From: Nocardia miyunensis NBRC 108239
GTDB lineage: Bacteria; Actinomycetota; Actinomycetes; Mycobacteriales; Mycobacteriaceae
Direction: 5' to 3'
Assembly (NCBI RefSeq): GCF_001613065.1
Contig: NZ_BDBQ01000044.1
Coordinates: forward strand, 62,001 to 126,000
Length of the DNA stretch: 64,000 nucleotides
This document shows positions 56,202-64,000 of the stretch, piece after piece (position 1 is the first letter of the stretch; the number at the start of each line of letters is the position of its first letter). The position numbers and the translations under genes are program-made. The notes beneath the pieces were generated by a model. That model had not been told where the DNA came from. It worked only from the letters and a program-made list of their open reading frames with translations, and made no database searches.

Positions 56202-56699
56202 GGGGGGAAGTTCTCCTACGGCTTTCCGGGGCGGGTGTACCTAACTGGCCAGGGACTGCCCTGGCGAAGGGTCTGCTCGTCGGGCGAAAGAACGAACGAG
56301 AACGGCGGAAAAGCCGAGCCGCGTCGATCACGGTGTGTGCACATCTGTGCCTCACACCCTCGCCGAGACAACCCGAAGAGAATAACACGCACGCCGGAAC
56401 ACACCCGAACCGGACCCCGCGCCCACAACCGGCGCACACATCCGCGCCGTGCCTCCGCAACACTACCGTCCCGAGCGCCGATGTACAGCGGTTCGAATCC
56501 TTCGAATCGAATCCGCCGAATCGAATCCCCGGAACGCCAGGCCCCGAGCAATCCGTTCGATGCCCGAGAGTCGCCAGGTCCACGACGCACCCGTTCGACG
56601 CGCCGAGACTACGGCTCATTCCGCCGGACCGGGCCGGGCCCAGAATGCCCGGCCAAGTAGCCTGGAGAGGTTGACCACCCCCGAACAGGAGCCCGTGCC
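56202..56699. other. 498-bp divergent gap between rplY and prfC
   Basis: The gap should contain both promoters. It has several TCGAATC words near 56490-56525, one of which looks like a tRNA T arm but has no tRNA around it. No gene or clear operator is seen. Confidence 0.3.
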
Positions 56700-58319
56700 G
56701 TGAATTCCCCTTCCCCGAACGCGACCACGTCCGGGCGGTTGGCACAGGAAGTCGCGCGGCGGCGCACCTTCGCGGTGATCTCCCATCCCGACGCGGGTAA
56801 ATCCACCCTCACCGAGGCACTCGCCCTGCACGCCAAGGTGATTGCCGAGGCGGGCGCGATCCACGGCAAGTCCGGGCGCAAATCCACCGTCTCGGACTGG
56901 ATGGAGATGGAGAAGGCGCGCGGCATCTCGGTGAGTTCGACCGCGCTGCAGTTCGAATACGGCGACTGCGTGATCAATCTGGTCGACACCCCCGGTCACT
57001 CGGATTTCTCCGAGGACACCTATCGCGTGCTGACCGCCGTCGACGCCGCGGTCATGCTCATCGACGCCGCCAAGGGCCTCGAGCCGCAGACGCTCAAACT
57101 GTTCCAGGTGTGCCGCCACCGCGGCATTCCGGTGATCACCGTCATCAACAAGTGGGACCGGCCCGGCCGGGCGCCGCTGGAGCTGCTCGACGAGATCAGC
57201 GAGCGCATCGGGCTGACCCCGACCCCGCTGTTCCTGCCGGTCGGCATCGCGGGTGATTTCCGCGGTCTGCTGCGGCGCGGTGAAGAGGGTGCGGCTACCG
57301 AATACATCCACTTCACCCGCACCGCCGGTGGCGCGACGATCGCGCCCGAGGAGTCCTACCGCGTCGAGCAGGCCGCCGAGCGCGAGGGCGATGTCTGGAC
57401 CACCGCGGCCGAGGAGAGCGAACTGCTCTCGGCCACCGGGCAGGACCACGATCAGGAACTGTTCCTGGCCGGGCAGACCTCACCGGTGATCTACGCCTCG
57501 GCCATGCTGAACTTCGGGGTGCGGCAGTTGCTGGAAACCCTTGTCGCCCTTGCTCCCCCGCCCGGCCCGCGCGACGACGTGAAGGGCTCGCCCCGGGAGA
57601 CCGGCGATCCGTTCAGCGCGGTCGTGTTCAAGGTGCAGGCCGGAATGGATACCGCGCACCGCGACCGGCTGGCGTTCATGCGCATCGTGTCCGGGGAGTT
57701 CGAGCGCGGCATGGTCGTCACGCACGCCCAGACCGGACGCCCGTTCGCGACCAAATACGCGCTGACCGTCTTCGGCCGCGAACGTTCCACCGTCGACACG
57801 GCCTATCCGGGCGATGTGGTCGGCCTGGTGAACGCGACCGCCCTAGCCCCCGGGCACACGCTGTTCGTGGACAAGAAGGTCGAATTCCCGCCGATCCCGT
57901 CCTTCGCGCCGGAACATTTCGCGACGTTGCGCGCCCGCAGCGCCGGCAAGTACAAGCAGTTCCGCAAGGCCATCGATCAACTCGACTCCGAGGGCGTCGT
58001 GCAGGTGCTGCGCAACGACACCCGCGGTGACGCCTCACCCGTGCTGGCCGCGGTCGGTCCCATGCAGTTCGAGGTGGTCACCGCCCGCATGCAGGCCGAA
58101 TTCACCGTCGAGACGCAACTGGACTTCCTGCCCTACCAGCTGGCCCGCCGCACCGACGCGCAGTCCGCACCCGAACTCGACCGCCAGCGCGGCGTCGAGG
58201 TCTTCACCCGCACCGACGGCGCGATCCTGGCCCTGTTCAGCGACAAGTGGCGCTTGCAGTACATCCAGAAGGAAATGCCCGATCTGACCCTGGATCCCCT
58301 GGTCGCCACGGCGGACTAG
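56700..58319 (+). CDS. prfC: peptide chain release factor 3
   Basis: The 539-residue GTPase has G1 SHPDAGKSTL near residue 28, SDWMEMEKARGISV (switch I), VDTPGHSDFSEDTYR (G3) and NKWDRPGR (G4), then the EF-G-like domains II and III. It recycles class I release factors. The GTG start follows CAGGAG. RF3 is absent from many actinobacteria but common in Nocardia and relatives. Confidence 0.93.
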   Translation: MNSPSPNATTSGRLAQEVARRRTFAVISHPDAGKSTLTEALALHAKVIAEAGAIHGKSGRKSTVSDWMEMEKARGISVSSTALQFEYGDCVINLVDTPGHSDFSEDTYRVLTAVDAAVMLIDAAKGLEPQTLKLFQVCRHRGIPVITVINKWDRPGRAPLELLDEISERIGLTPTPLFLPVGIAGDFRGLLRRGEEGAATEYIHFTRTAGGATIAPEESYRVEQAAEREGDVWTTAAEESELLSATGQDHDQELFLAGQTSPVIYASAMLNFGVRQLLETLVALAPPPGPRDDVKGSPRETGDPFSAVVFKVQAGMDTAHRDRLAFMRIVSGEFERGMVVTHAQTGRPFATKYALTVFGRERSTVDTAYPGDVVGLVNATALAPGHTLFVDKKVEFPPIPSFAPEHFATLRARSAGKYKQFRKAIDQLDSEGVVQVLRNDTRGDASPVLAAVGPMQFEVVTARMQAEFTVETQLDFLPYQLARRTDAQSAPELDRQRGVEVFTRTDGAILALFSDKWRLQYIQKEMPDLTLDPLVATAD

Positions 58320-58665
58320 CCGGACGCCTTCCGGTGTGCATCGTTATCACCGCGAAGCACCCGGGACAGGCTCGCAGCAGGGGCCATTGTCCCCTTACGA
58401 CGCGCACGAACAAAGGCGCACAATAACGTCTGTACACCGGCTCGAGGTTTGTGATCGGTGGCTGGCCGGTTGCCTGCCGACAACGCTCGGACAGGCATTA
58501 CGCCGTGATGGCATCGTCCCCCTACCAGGCAGCGGCACGTCTGGATCTTCTGTCGGCATCGCAGCCGCACGCCACACCATATGCAACGCCGGGCACCGCG
58601 AATGCTGCCCGTCGCGGCTGCGTGCCGCTTCGCGAGTTCGGCGCCGTCAACAGACAGGAAGCGCC
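58320..58665. other. 346-bp gap between prfC and the SnoaL-like gene
   Basis: I see no gene or strong hairpin here beyond a short CCGGA/TCCGG stem after the prfC stop (58320-58334). It should hold the promoter of the next gene. Confidence 0.3.
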
Positions 58666-59100
58666 ATGTCAGAGCAGAACAAGGCCGCCGCCAAGCGCCT
58701 CTTCGACGCATGGAACACCCGAGACTTCGAGGTATTCGACGAGCTGCTCGCGGCCGATTACATCGACCACAGTCCGCAGAACCCGTACGCCGATATCCAT
58801 GGCCCAGAGGGCGTGAAGCGATTCGCGCAGATGTATGTCGACGCAATCTCGGATCAACGGTTCCTGGTCAACGAACAGATCGCCGAAGGCGACTTCGTCA
58901 CTACCCGATGGACGGGGACAGGAACCAATGACGGCGAGCTGATGGGTATGCCCGCGACCGGCAAATCGGCGGTCGTTCAAGGAATCACGATGCAACGCTT
59001 CCAGGACGGCAAGGCCGTCGAGGGCTGGACATGCTGGGACACGCTCGGCATGATGCAGCAACTCGGCCTCGTCCAGCAGGCGCACTCCGCGGCATCCTGA
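58666..59100 (+). CDS. SnoaL-like ester cyclase / NTF2-fold protein
   Basis: The 144-residue product has NKAAAKRLFDAWNTRDFEVF at the start, ADYIDHSPQNPY in the centre and MGMPATGKSAVVQGI later, the usual SnoaL-like polyketide cyclase layout. Such proteins act as cyclases, isomerases or hydrolases; most genomic copies are of unknown role. AGGAAG precedes ATG 58666. It converges with another NTF2-fold gene 79 bp downstream. Confidence 0.8.
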   Translation: MSEQNKAAAKRLFDAWNTRDFEVFDELLAADYIDHSPQNPYADIHGPEGVKRFAQMYVDAISDQRFLVNEQIAEGDFVTTRWTGTGTNDGELMGMPATGKSAVVQGITMQRFQDGKAVEGWTCWDTLGMMQQLGLVQQAHSAAS

Positions 59101-59179
59101 CTCGTGATGTGACAGCGCACGACATCGCGGTGCGGTCCCCGGGCCGGTTGCGTTGTCGCGCATACCACCTCATCGGCCG

Positions 59180-59710
59180 CTAGCCCATCGTTTCTTCCGG
59201 GGTACCGGACGATTGGCCGTCGGCCGCGATGCCACCGGTCTCCGGCTCGCTGGCGATCAGGCCCCAGCGGCTCGAGGTGAGCCGGAGGCTGGGCAGGTCC
59301 GACAGGGAGAGCACTACCTCGTAGGTGCGTTCGTAACCGGTGTGGGCGATGCGCCAGCGGCCGTCCTCGCAGCGGACATAGCGGTCCGAATAGAACGCCG
59401 CGCCACGCAGCAGCATGTTGTGGCCGGGGATGAGCACCGTATCGGCCAGATACCAGGTTCCGGTGGCCTCGTCACCGTCGACGTCGATCTCGGGATGATC
59501 GCAGCGGTGTTCGGTGATCACGTGCGGGCCGAGGGTATTGCGCATGAACGCCAGGAATGCGTCACGCGATTCGAACTGCAGGTACTCGCTGTAGGTAGCG
59601 GTCGCGTCCGGGACCATGGTGTCGGCGAAATCGTCCCAGGACTTGGTATCGAGTGCCCGCAGGTAGCGGAACTTCAGCCGACTGATTGCGGAGACGGCAT
59701 CGGAGTCCAT
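59180..59710 (-). CDS. SnoaL-like NTF2-fold protein
   Basis: The 176-residue product has AISRLKFRYLRALDTKSWDD at the start (the bile-acid dehydratase/SnoaL_4 type), DHPEIDVDGDEATGTWYLADTV and RWRIAHTGYERTYE. It is longer than the neighbouring NTF2-fold protein and of a different subgroup, related to aromatic-ring dioxygenase beta subunits and dehydratases. The function is unknown. Confidence 0.8.
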   Translation of the reverse strand: MDSDAVSAISRLKFRYLRALDTKSWDDFADTMVPDATATYSEYLQFESRDAFLAFMRNTLGPHVITEHRCDHPEIDVDGDEATGTWYLADTVLIPGHNMLLRGAAFYSDRYVRCEDGRWRIAHTGYERTYEVVLSLSDLPSLRLTSSRWGLIASEPETGGIAADGQSSGTPEETMG

Positions 59711-59762
59711 ACCTCAACAATCCCATCCGGACACGCAGTTCTGCGTGATTTGAGAGATCTGT

Positions 59763-59800
59763 GCTGGATTCTTGGCCTGCGCTTCACTCCGGCGGGTTCG
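59763..59800 (+). repeat. diverged copy of the element found after prs
   Basis: TTGGCCTGCGCTTCACTCC followed by GGCGGGTT resembles TTGGCCTCCGCTCCGCTCC and GGCGGGTT at 22662-22689 with three changes. Here the long inverted repeat is absent. It lies between the SnoaL-like gene and a flavoprotein remnant. Confidence 0.4.
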
Positions 59801-59895
59801 GTCAGCCGCGAGTGCTGTCCAGAAACTCCGGCAACGAGTTGCACCGGCACGGTCACGAGTGCCGTTCGGCGTACCGATGCGTGGAGCCGAGCGCT

Positions 59896-60051
59896 CACTC
59901 GTTCGGGGACGAGCGCCTGACCGCGATGCTGCTCAGGCCGGACGGAGTGATCGCGTGGGCGGCAGGCCCCGGCGACGATCTCGATCCGCCCGCACTCCGC
60001 GAAGCGCTCGACACCTGGTGCCCGGCCGAGCTCGCCGTCCGAGGGCGGTAG
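59896..60051 (+). pseudogene. C-terminal remnant of a FAD-dependent monooxygenase
   Basis: The frame reads GDERLTAMLLRPDGVIAWAA and then DPPALREALDTWCP, which matches the thioredoxin-like C-terminal end of phenol-hydroxylase/TfdB-type FAD monooxygenases (LVRPDGxVAWR...ALRxALDRWxG). Nothing upstream encodes the FAD domain, so only ~50 residues remain. It is probably a deletion relic. Confidence 0.5.
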
Positions 60052-60090
60052 CGGCCCGGCGCATGCTCCCGCGCCCGGCGACGCGCTGAG

Positions 60091-61056
60091 TCACGAAGGG
60101 GCGGAGTAGCTCTCGGTGGGCAGGGTGAAGCAGGTGCGGCAGAAGTCCTCGCCGAATTCGGTGAGGCGCAGGCTCTTTCGCACGATCTTCGGGACGCGTC
60201 CGGCCGCCTTGAGCGCCGTCTCGACGATCGGCTGGACCTCGAGCACCATGTAGCGGCTCAGCAGGACCGGGTCGTCGGAGTTCATCAGCAGGCCGAGGCG
60301 GTTGAGGTTGATCAGGTAGTGGCGCGAGCGGTCCGGGTAGCGCACGCCCGCCTGTTCGGGCACCGAGGTCAGATCGCCGGACACGAGTTCCGACCCGATG
60401 CCCAGCGGGCGGTTGGTGCGCACGTCCACCGAGGGCTGCGGTCCGTTCTGCGCCATGAAACGCAGGATGCGGGCCTCGTCGGGGGCGAGCTGATCGAGGA
60501 TCCGGTCGTAGGCCGGATGCACCTCCTCGGTGAAGTACACATCGGCCGAACGGGCCAGCAGCGCATCGCCGCGACGACGCAGCTCGTCCATCGTCGTGGA
60601 CCGGACGTAACCGCCGGTAATGGCCTGCGGCGTATGGCCGTTCGCGGTCGGCACATAGCTGACGATCTCGCGCACCGACCCCTCGGTGACACCCAGCACA
60701 CTCCGAGCGACCGATTGCAGCGCCTGTCCGGCGCGCTCGGCGATCTCGGTGGAGGACTCTCCGTCCAGGGCCGCCTGGGTGATCTGCCGGGTCACCTCGT
60801 AGGTGGTGCCCACCGCCCACTGCCCGCTGCGCACAGCTGTCCCCGCGGCTAGCCCGGCCGCGCGGAACACCCCGCGAATGAGCCTGGCCTCGTTGCTGAT
60901 CTGCCGCTGCTCCACTTCCGAGCCGCGCCTGGGTACGATCGGCGCCCCTGCCCGGTCACGCTGCGTTGCCGCCTTCGGGCCCGATCCGCTCGTGCCGGGA
61001 TCCGCGGAGCGGGACCCCGGACGGACAACGTCGCGCCCGGTCCTGTCGTCTGCCAC
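60091..61056 (-). CDS. DUF4393 (Abi-alpha type) protein
   Basis: The 321-residue product has a charged, Pro-rich N-terminus, a central helical part and the DUF4393 core: YDRILDQLAPDEARILRFMA near residue 195, VDVRTNRPLGIGSELVSG and SRHYLINLNRLGLL. The family is named after an abortive-infection component in lactococci, but the function in actinobacteria is unknown. CRTCF in the C-terminal end has two Cys. It is divergent from the DUF445 gene and paralogous to the protein at 62644-63384. Confidence 0.75.
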   Translation of the reverse strand: MADDRTGRDVVRPGSRSADPGTSGSGPKAATQRDRAGAPIVPRRGSEVEQRQISNEARLIRGVFRAAGLAAGTAVRSGQWAVGTTYEVTRQITQAALDGESSTEIAERAGQALQSVARSVLGVTEGSVREIVSYVPTANGHTPQAITGGYVRSTTMDELRRRGDALLARSADVYFTEEVHPAYDRILDQLAPDEARILRFMAQNGPQPSVDVRTNRPLGIGSELVSGDLTSVPEQAGVRYPDRSRHYLINLNRLGLLMNSDDPVLLSRYMVLEVQPIVETALKAAGRVPKIVRKSLRLTEFGEDFCRTCFTLPTESYSAPS

Positions 61057-61283
61057 GTCCTTCTCCGAAACTCGCCAGGTGAACGAAAACGCTCACAGAT
61101 TATCGCCGCCACCCGGTCACCGGATGCCTCGGCCCGGCGGGCCGTGCGAACAGTACCGGGCAACCACGACGACCGGCTACCCGAAAGTCTCCCACTTCGG
61201 ACGCCACGAACCACATCCGGTCGCAAATTCGACCATCTCCGCAATTCCGCAGTAAGGTCCCCCATGCCGACGGGTACCTTCGA

Positions 61284-61311
61284 GTACCGGTGAGGCGGCG
61301 GTCACCGGTAC
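61284..61311 (+). promoter_or_regulatory. perfect inverted repeat before the DUF445 gene
   Basis: GTACCGGTGA (61284-61293) and TCACCGGTAC (61302-61311) are exact reverse complements, 8 bp apart, ending 19 bp before the DUF445 start. It may be an operator at the divergent promoter or a hairpin in the 5' leader close to the ribosome site. Confidence 0.55.
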
Positions 61312-61330
61312 GGTTCTGCAGGAGGGTGTC

Positions 61331-62653
61331 GTGCTCGACAGCTATTTCCATATCCACCCATCCATTCTGTTGGAACTCATCACGATCCCCTTGTTCACCG
61401 GCATCATCGGTTACATCACCAACTGGACCGGCGTGCTGATGCTGTTCAAGCCGATCTACTTCCACGGCATTTCGGTGCCGGGGCTGAAATGGCTGTTCCA
61501 CTTCCTGCCCAAGCGGATTCAGGTTCTCCCGCTGCTGCGCTACGACGGGCGGATGGGCTGGCAGGGCATCGTCCCGTCGCGCGCGGACAAGATGGCCTCC
61601 ATCGCCGTGGACAAGGGTCTGTCCAAACTGGGCAGCGTCAGCGATTTCTATCGCGAACTCGAACCCGACGCCCTGGCCGAACATCTGACCGCGCTGGCGC
61701 AGGAGCAGATCCGCGACATCGTCGAGGAAATCGCGATCCGGGAACATCCGCAGCTCTGGTACAACCTGCCCACCCAGGTCCGGGAAGTGGTGCACGAACG
61801 CGTGCGGGACCAGCTGCCCGAGGTGCTGCGCGATCTCACCGTCGAGCTGGGCAACAATATCGAGCAGCTGCTCGACGTCAAGCAGATGGTGATCCGGTAT
61901 TTCCAGTCCCGGCCGCAGCTGCTCAATACGGTCTTCCAGGTGCTGGGGGCCAAGGAACTGCGATTCATGCAGAATTTCGGTTTCTACTTCGGCGCGCCCA
62001 TGGGTGCGGTGCTGGTGGCCATCCTGCATCTGACGAACTGGTCGGCCCTGGTGGTGCTGCCGATCGGCGGCGTGGTGATCGGCTGGGTGGTGAACTGGAT
62101 CGGCCTGAACATGATCTTCGCCCCCGCGTATCCGAAATGGTGGTGCCCGTGGCGGCAGGGCCTGCTGATCAAACGGCAGGCCGAGATCACCGAGGGCTAC
62201 GCGGAATTGGTCGCCACCCAGATCATCACGATCGCCAACGTCGGAGACGAGCTGCTGAACGGGCCGCGCGCGGACCGCACCATGCAGGTCCTGGAGGACA
62301 CCCTGCGTCCGGCCACCGACAAGGCGCTGGGCCCCGCGCGCGGGCCGGTGAAGTTCATGATGGGCACTCGCGACTACGCGACGCTGCAGGATTCCTTCGC
62401 CGACAAGGCCAAGAGCCTGGCGCCGGTCGCCTTCGCCGATCCGGCCTTCAACGCGCAGCAGAGTACGCAGGTCAGCCGGTATATCGCCAAGCAGATGGCG
62501 GCCCTTTCCCCGCCGAGTTTCGTGGACATGCTGCGTGCGGCGATCAAACAGGACGAGTGGCTCTTGTTCGTCCATGGCGGTGTGCTGGGGCTCATCGCCG
62601 GTTACGCTCATCTTCTGATCTTCGGAACGGAAGTGGCGAGAACATGGCTTTGA
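61331..62653 (+). CDS. DUF445 family membrane protein
   Basis: The 440-residue product has membrane segments at both ends (LLELITIPLFTGIIGYITNW, residues ~12-31; FVHGGVLGLIAGYAHLLIFG near the C-terminus) and one in the middle (AVLVAILHLTNWSALVVL). GYITNWTGVLMLFKPI is the DUF445 hallmark and is repeated in the middle (VVNWIGLNMIFAP). Its function is unknown. The GTG start follows GGAGGG. It overlaps the following DUF4393 gene by 10 bp, so the two are coupled. Confidence 0.85.
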   Translation: MLDSYFHIHPSILLELITIPLFTGIIGYITNWTGVLMLFKPIYFHGISVPGLKWLFHFLPKRIQVLPLLRYDGRMGWQGIVPSRADKMASIAVDKGLSKLGSVSDFYRELEPDALAEHLTALAQEQIRDIVEEIAIREHPQLWYNLPTQVREVVHERVRDQLPEVLRDLTVELGNNIEQLLDVKQMVIRYFQSRPQLLNTVFQVLGAKELRFMQNFGFYFGAPMGAVLVAILHLTNWSALVVLPIGGVVIGWVVNWIGLNMIFAPAYPKWWCPWRQGLLIKRQAEITEGYAELVATQIITIANVGDELLNGPRADRTMQVLEDTLRPATDKALGPARGPVKFMMGTRDYATLQDSFADKAKSLAPVAFADPAFNAQQSTQVSRYIAKQMAALSPPSFVDMLRAAIKQDEWLLFVHGGVLGLIAGYAHLLIFGTEVARTWL

Positions 62654-63384
62654 GCGACCCAGTGCGCGCTGCGGCCGGGCTGGTGCAGGTGGCCGCATCG
62701 GCTGCGGCGGAAGCGACCTCGTGGAGTGTGGACACCGCCCGGGACATCACCGGGGCCGTCGTGCGCGGCAGCCTGGCGGGGCGACCGCCGCGCGAGCTGC
62801 TCTCCGAGGCCAACGAGCAGATGCGCGAATCGGTGCGACAGGCGCTGGGTATCCCCGCACCGCAATCGGATTCGAGCTCCGACCCGGTCCGGAATCTGCG
62901 CGAGCGCGGTGCGGAACTGCTGCGGCATTCGGCGCGGATGCAGACCGGCGAGGGCGACCATCCGGCGTACGCGCGTATCCTGTCCGAGCTGACTCCCGAC
63001 GAGGCGCGCATTCTGCGATTCCTCTATCTGGACGGCCCGCAACCCACCCTGGACGTCCGCGCCGGACGCGCGCTGAGCCCCGGGACGCAGCGAATCGAGA
63101 TGGGGCTCAACCTGATCGGTGAGGAGTCCGCGCTGCACTCCCCCGATCGGACCGCCCACTATCTGACCAATCTGAGTCGCCTGGGCCTGATCGATTTCAC
63201 CACCGAACCACTCGACAACCCCGCGCGCTATCAACTGCTCGAGGCGCAAGCGCAGGTCCGCTCACTGCTCTCCCGCAGCCGCCCGCGCGCCAAGATCCGT
63301 TACTGCAGCATCGTTCTCACCGGATTCGGCGGCGATTTCGTCTGCTGCTGTCTCCCCGTGCCGCCGATCGACAAGGCGCTGTAG
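62644..63384 (+). CDS. DUF4393 (Abi-alpha type) protein, second copy
   Basis: The 246-residue product has the same core as the 60091-61056 protein: YARILSELTPDEARILRFLYLDGPQPTLDVRAG-like segment (residues ~105-137, here in part), TAHYLTNLSRLGLI and a Cys-rich end FVCCCLPVP. The N-terminus is shorter and amphipathic. It is translated with the overlapping DUF445 membrane protein, which suggests the two proteins act together at the membrane. Confidence 0.75.
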   Translation: MALSDPVRAAAGLVQVAASAAAEATSWSVDTARDITGAVVRGSLAGRPPRELLSEANEQMRESVRQALGIPAPQSDSSSDPVRNLRERGAELLRHSARMQTGEGDHPAYARILSELTPDEARILRFLYLDGPQPTLDVRAGRALSPGTQRIEMGLNLIGEESALHSPDRTAHYLTNLSRLGLIDFTTEPLDNPARYQLLEAQAQVRSLLSRSRPRAKIRYCSIVLTGFGGDFVCCCLPVPPIDKAL

Positions 63385-63395
63385 GACGCGACGTT

Positions 63396-64000
63396 TCAGC
63401 CGACCTCGTCGGCGAGTTCCATCCAGCGTTCCTCGGTCGATTCCTTATCCGCCTGAACCTGTTTCAGCTCCACGCCGAGGGTGACGAGTTTGTCGGGGTC
63501 GGTGGCGGCCTCGGCGAGGGCGTCGTGCAGGCGCTGTTCGCGTTCGGTGAGTTTTTCCAGAGCTCGTTCCAGGCGGGCGAATTCCTTGCGGGCGGCGCGG
63601 TAGGCGGCCGAATCCGTTGCGGGAGCAGGGGAATTCGATGATCCGCCGGTGGCGCTCTGCGCGGGGGCGGGCCGGCCGGGCGCGGCGAGTGCGGCGCGAC
63701 GGCGGAGGTATTCCTCGATGCCGCCGGGCAGGTTGGTCAGCTTGCCGTCGCCGAACAGCGCCCAGGTCGAATCGCAGATGCGCTCGATCAGGTAGCGGTC
63801 GTGGCTGATCACCACCAGGGTGCCCGGCCAGCCGTCGAGCAGATCCTCGAGCTGCTGCAGGGTGTCGATGTCCAGGTCGTTGGTCGGCTCGTCGAGCAGC
63901 AGGACGTTCGGCTCGCCCATCAGGATGCGGGTCAGCTGCAGACGCCGGCGCTCGCCGCCGGACAGATCGCCGACCGGGGTGCGCTGCTTGGCCGGGGTGA
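63396..64000 (-). CDS. ABC-F family ATPase, C-terminal part (Uup-like)
   Basis: Only the last ~201 residues are in the window; the gene continues past the right edge. They contain the signature LSGGERRRLQLTRILM, Walker B NVLLLDEPTNDLD, the switch SHDRYLIERICDS, and then a linker and a coiled-coil tail (EFARLERALEKLTEREQRL). ABC-F proteins act on the ribosome, not in transport. The C-terminal coiled coil is typical of Uup. Confidence 0.9.
   Translation of the reverse strand, partial: TPAKQRTPVGDLSGGERRRLQLTRILMGEPNVLLLDEPTNDLDIDTLQQLEDLLDGWPGTLVVISHDRYLIERICDSTWALFGDGKLTNLPGGIEEYLRRRAALAAPGRPAPAQSATGGSSNSPAPATDSAAYRAARKEFARLERALEKLTEREQRLHDALAEAATDPDKLVTLGVELKQVQADKESTEERWMELADEVG

Noticed and set aside
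56490..56500. GGTTCGAATCC resembling a tRNA T arm
   Set aside because: No acceptor stem, anticodon arm or D arm can be built around it.

Overview
The window comes from a high-GC actinomycete of the mycolic-acid group, most likely Nocardia or a close relative. This rests on an mfd/mazG/TetR/glmU/prs block arranged as in Mycobacterium tuberculosis (Rv1017c-Rv1021), an egtABCD ergothioneine operon, an alkB-rubA1-rubA2-rubB alkane-oxidation operon, and dense actinobacterial-style gene packing with many ATGA/GTGA stop-start overlaps. The genus is an inference. No transposase, integrase, phage gene or CRISPR array was seen.

Layout. (1) 1-5.3 kb: the right end of a biosynthetic cluster: a VioC/AsnO-like 2-oxoglutarate dioxygenase (cut by the window edge), SbnB-like and SbnA-like enzymes that together would make L-2,3-diaminopropionate, a PLP-dependent decarboxylase-like enzyme and a MATE exporter preceded by two palindromes. 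(2) 5.4-12.3 kb: a CpdA-type phosphodiesterase, a Stealth sugar-phosphate transferase, a PPOX / thiamine-binding / LOG-family trio, and a metallo-hydrolase divergent from an AraC regulator. (3) 12.3-24.5 kb: two decayed genes (Uma2-like, DUF433), mazG, mfd, a yefM-yoeB toxin-antitoxin pair, a gamma-butyrolactone-receptor-like TetR with tandem operator-like repeats, an Rv1019-like TetR, tRNA-Gln, glmU, prs and three small genes.

(4) 24.5-42.9 kb: the most unusual part, a catabolic island. Two complete nitrate/taurine-type ABC importers, three paralogues of 4,5-dihydroxyphthalate decarboxylase, two LigI-like amidohydrolases, a LigJ-like hydratase, an HpcH/HpaI aldolase, a ThDP enzyme, a CoxG-like protein and a DUF3500 protein with a His-rich tail surround a GntR/FCD regulator. 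Five palindromes of the form TTGTnnnACAA lie at the promoters of the three operons and of the GntR gene, so the island looks like one regulon. It resembles the lower half of an aromatic-dicarboxylate pathway, but no ring hydroxylase or ring-cleavage dioxygenase is present. I cannot name the substrate.

(5) 43.3-46.8 kb: rubB, rubA2, rubA1 and alkB, divergent from a TetR regulator. (6) 47.3-53.2 kb: egtDCBA and, on the other strand, an EgtE-like PLP enzyme. (7) 53.4-64 kb: an ADP-ribosylglycohydrolase, pth and rplY (separated from glmU-prs and on the other strand, unlike M. tuberculosis), prfC, two SnoaL-fold proteins, a remnant of a flavin monooxygenase, a DUF4393 / DUF445 / DUF4393 membrane-associated cluster, and the C-terminal end of an ABC-F ATPase.
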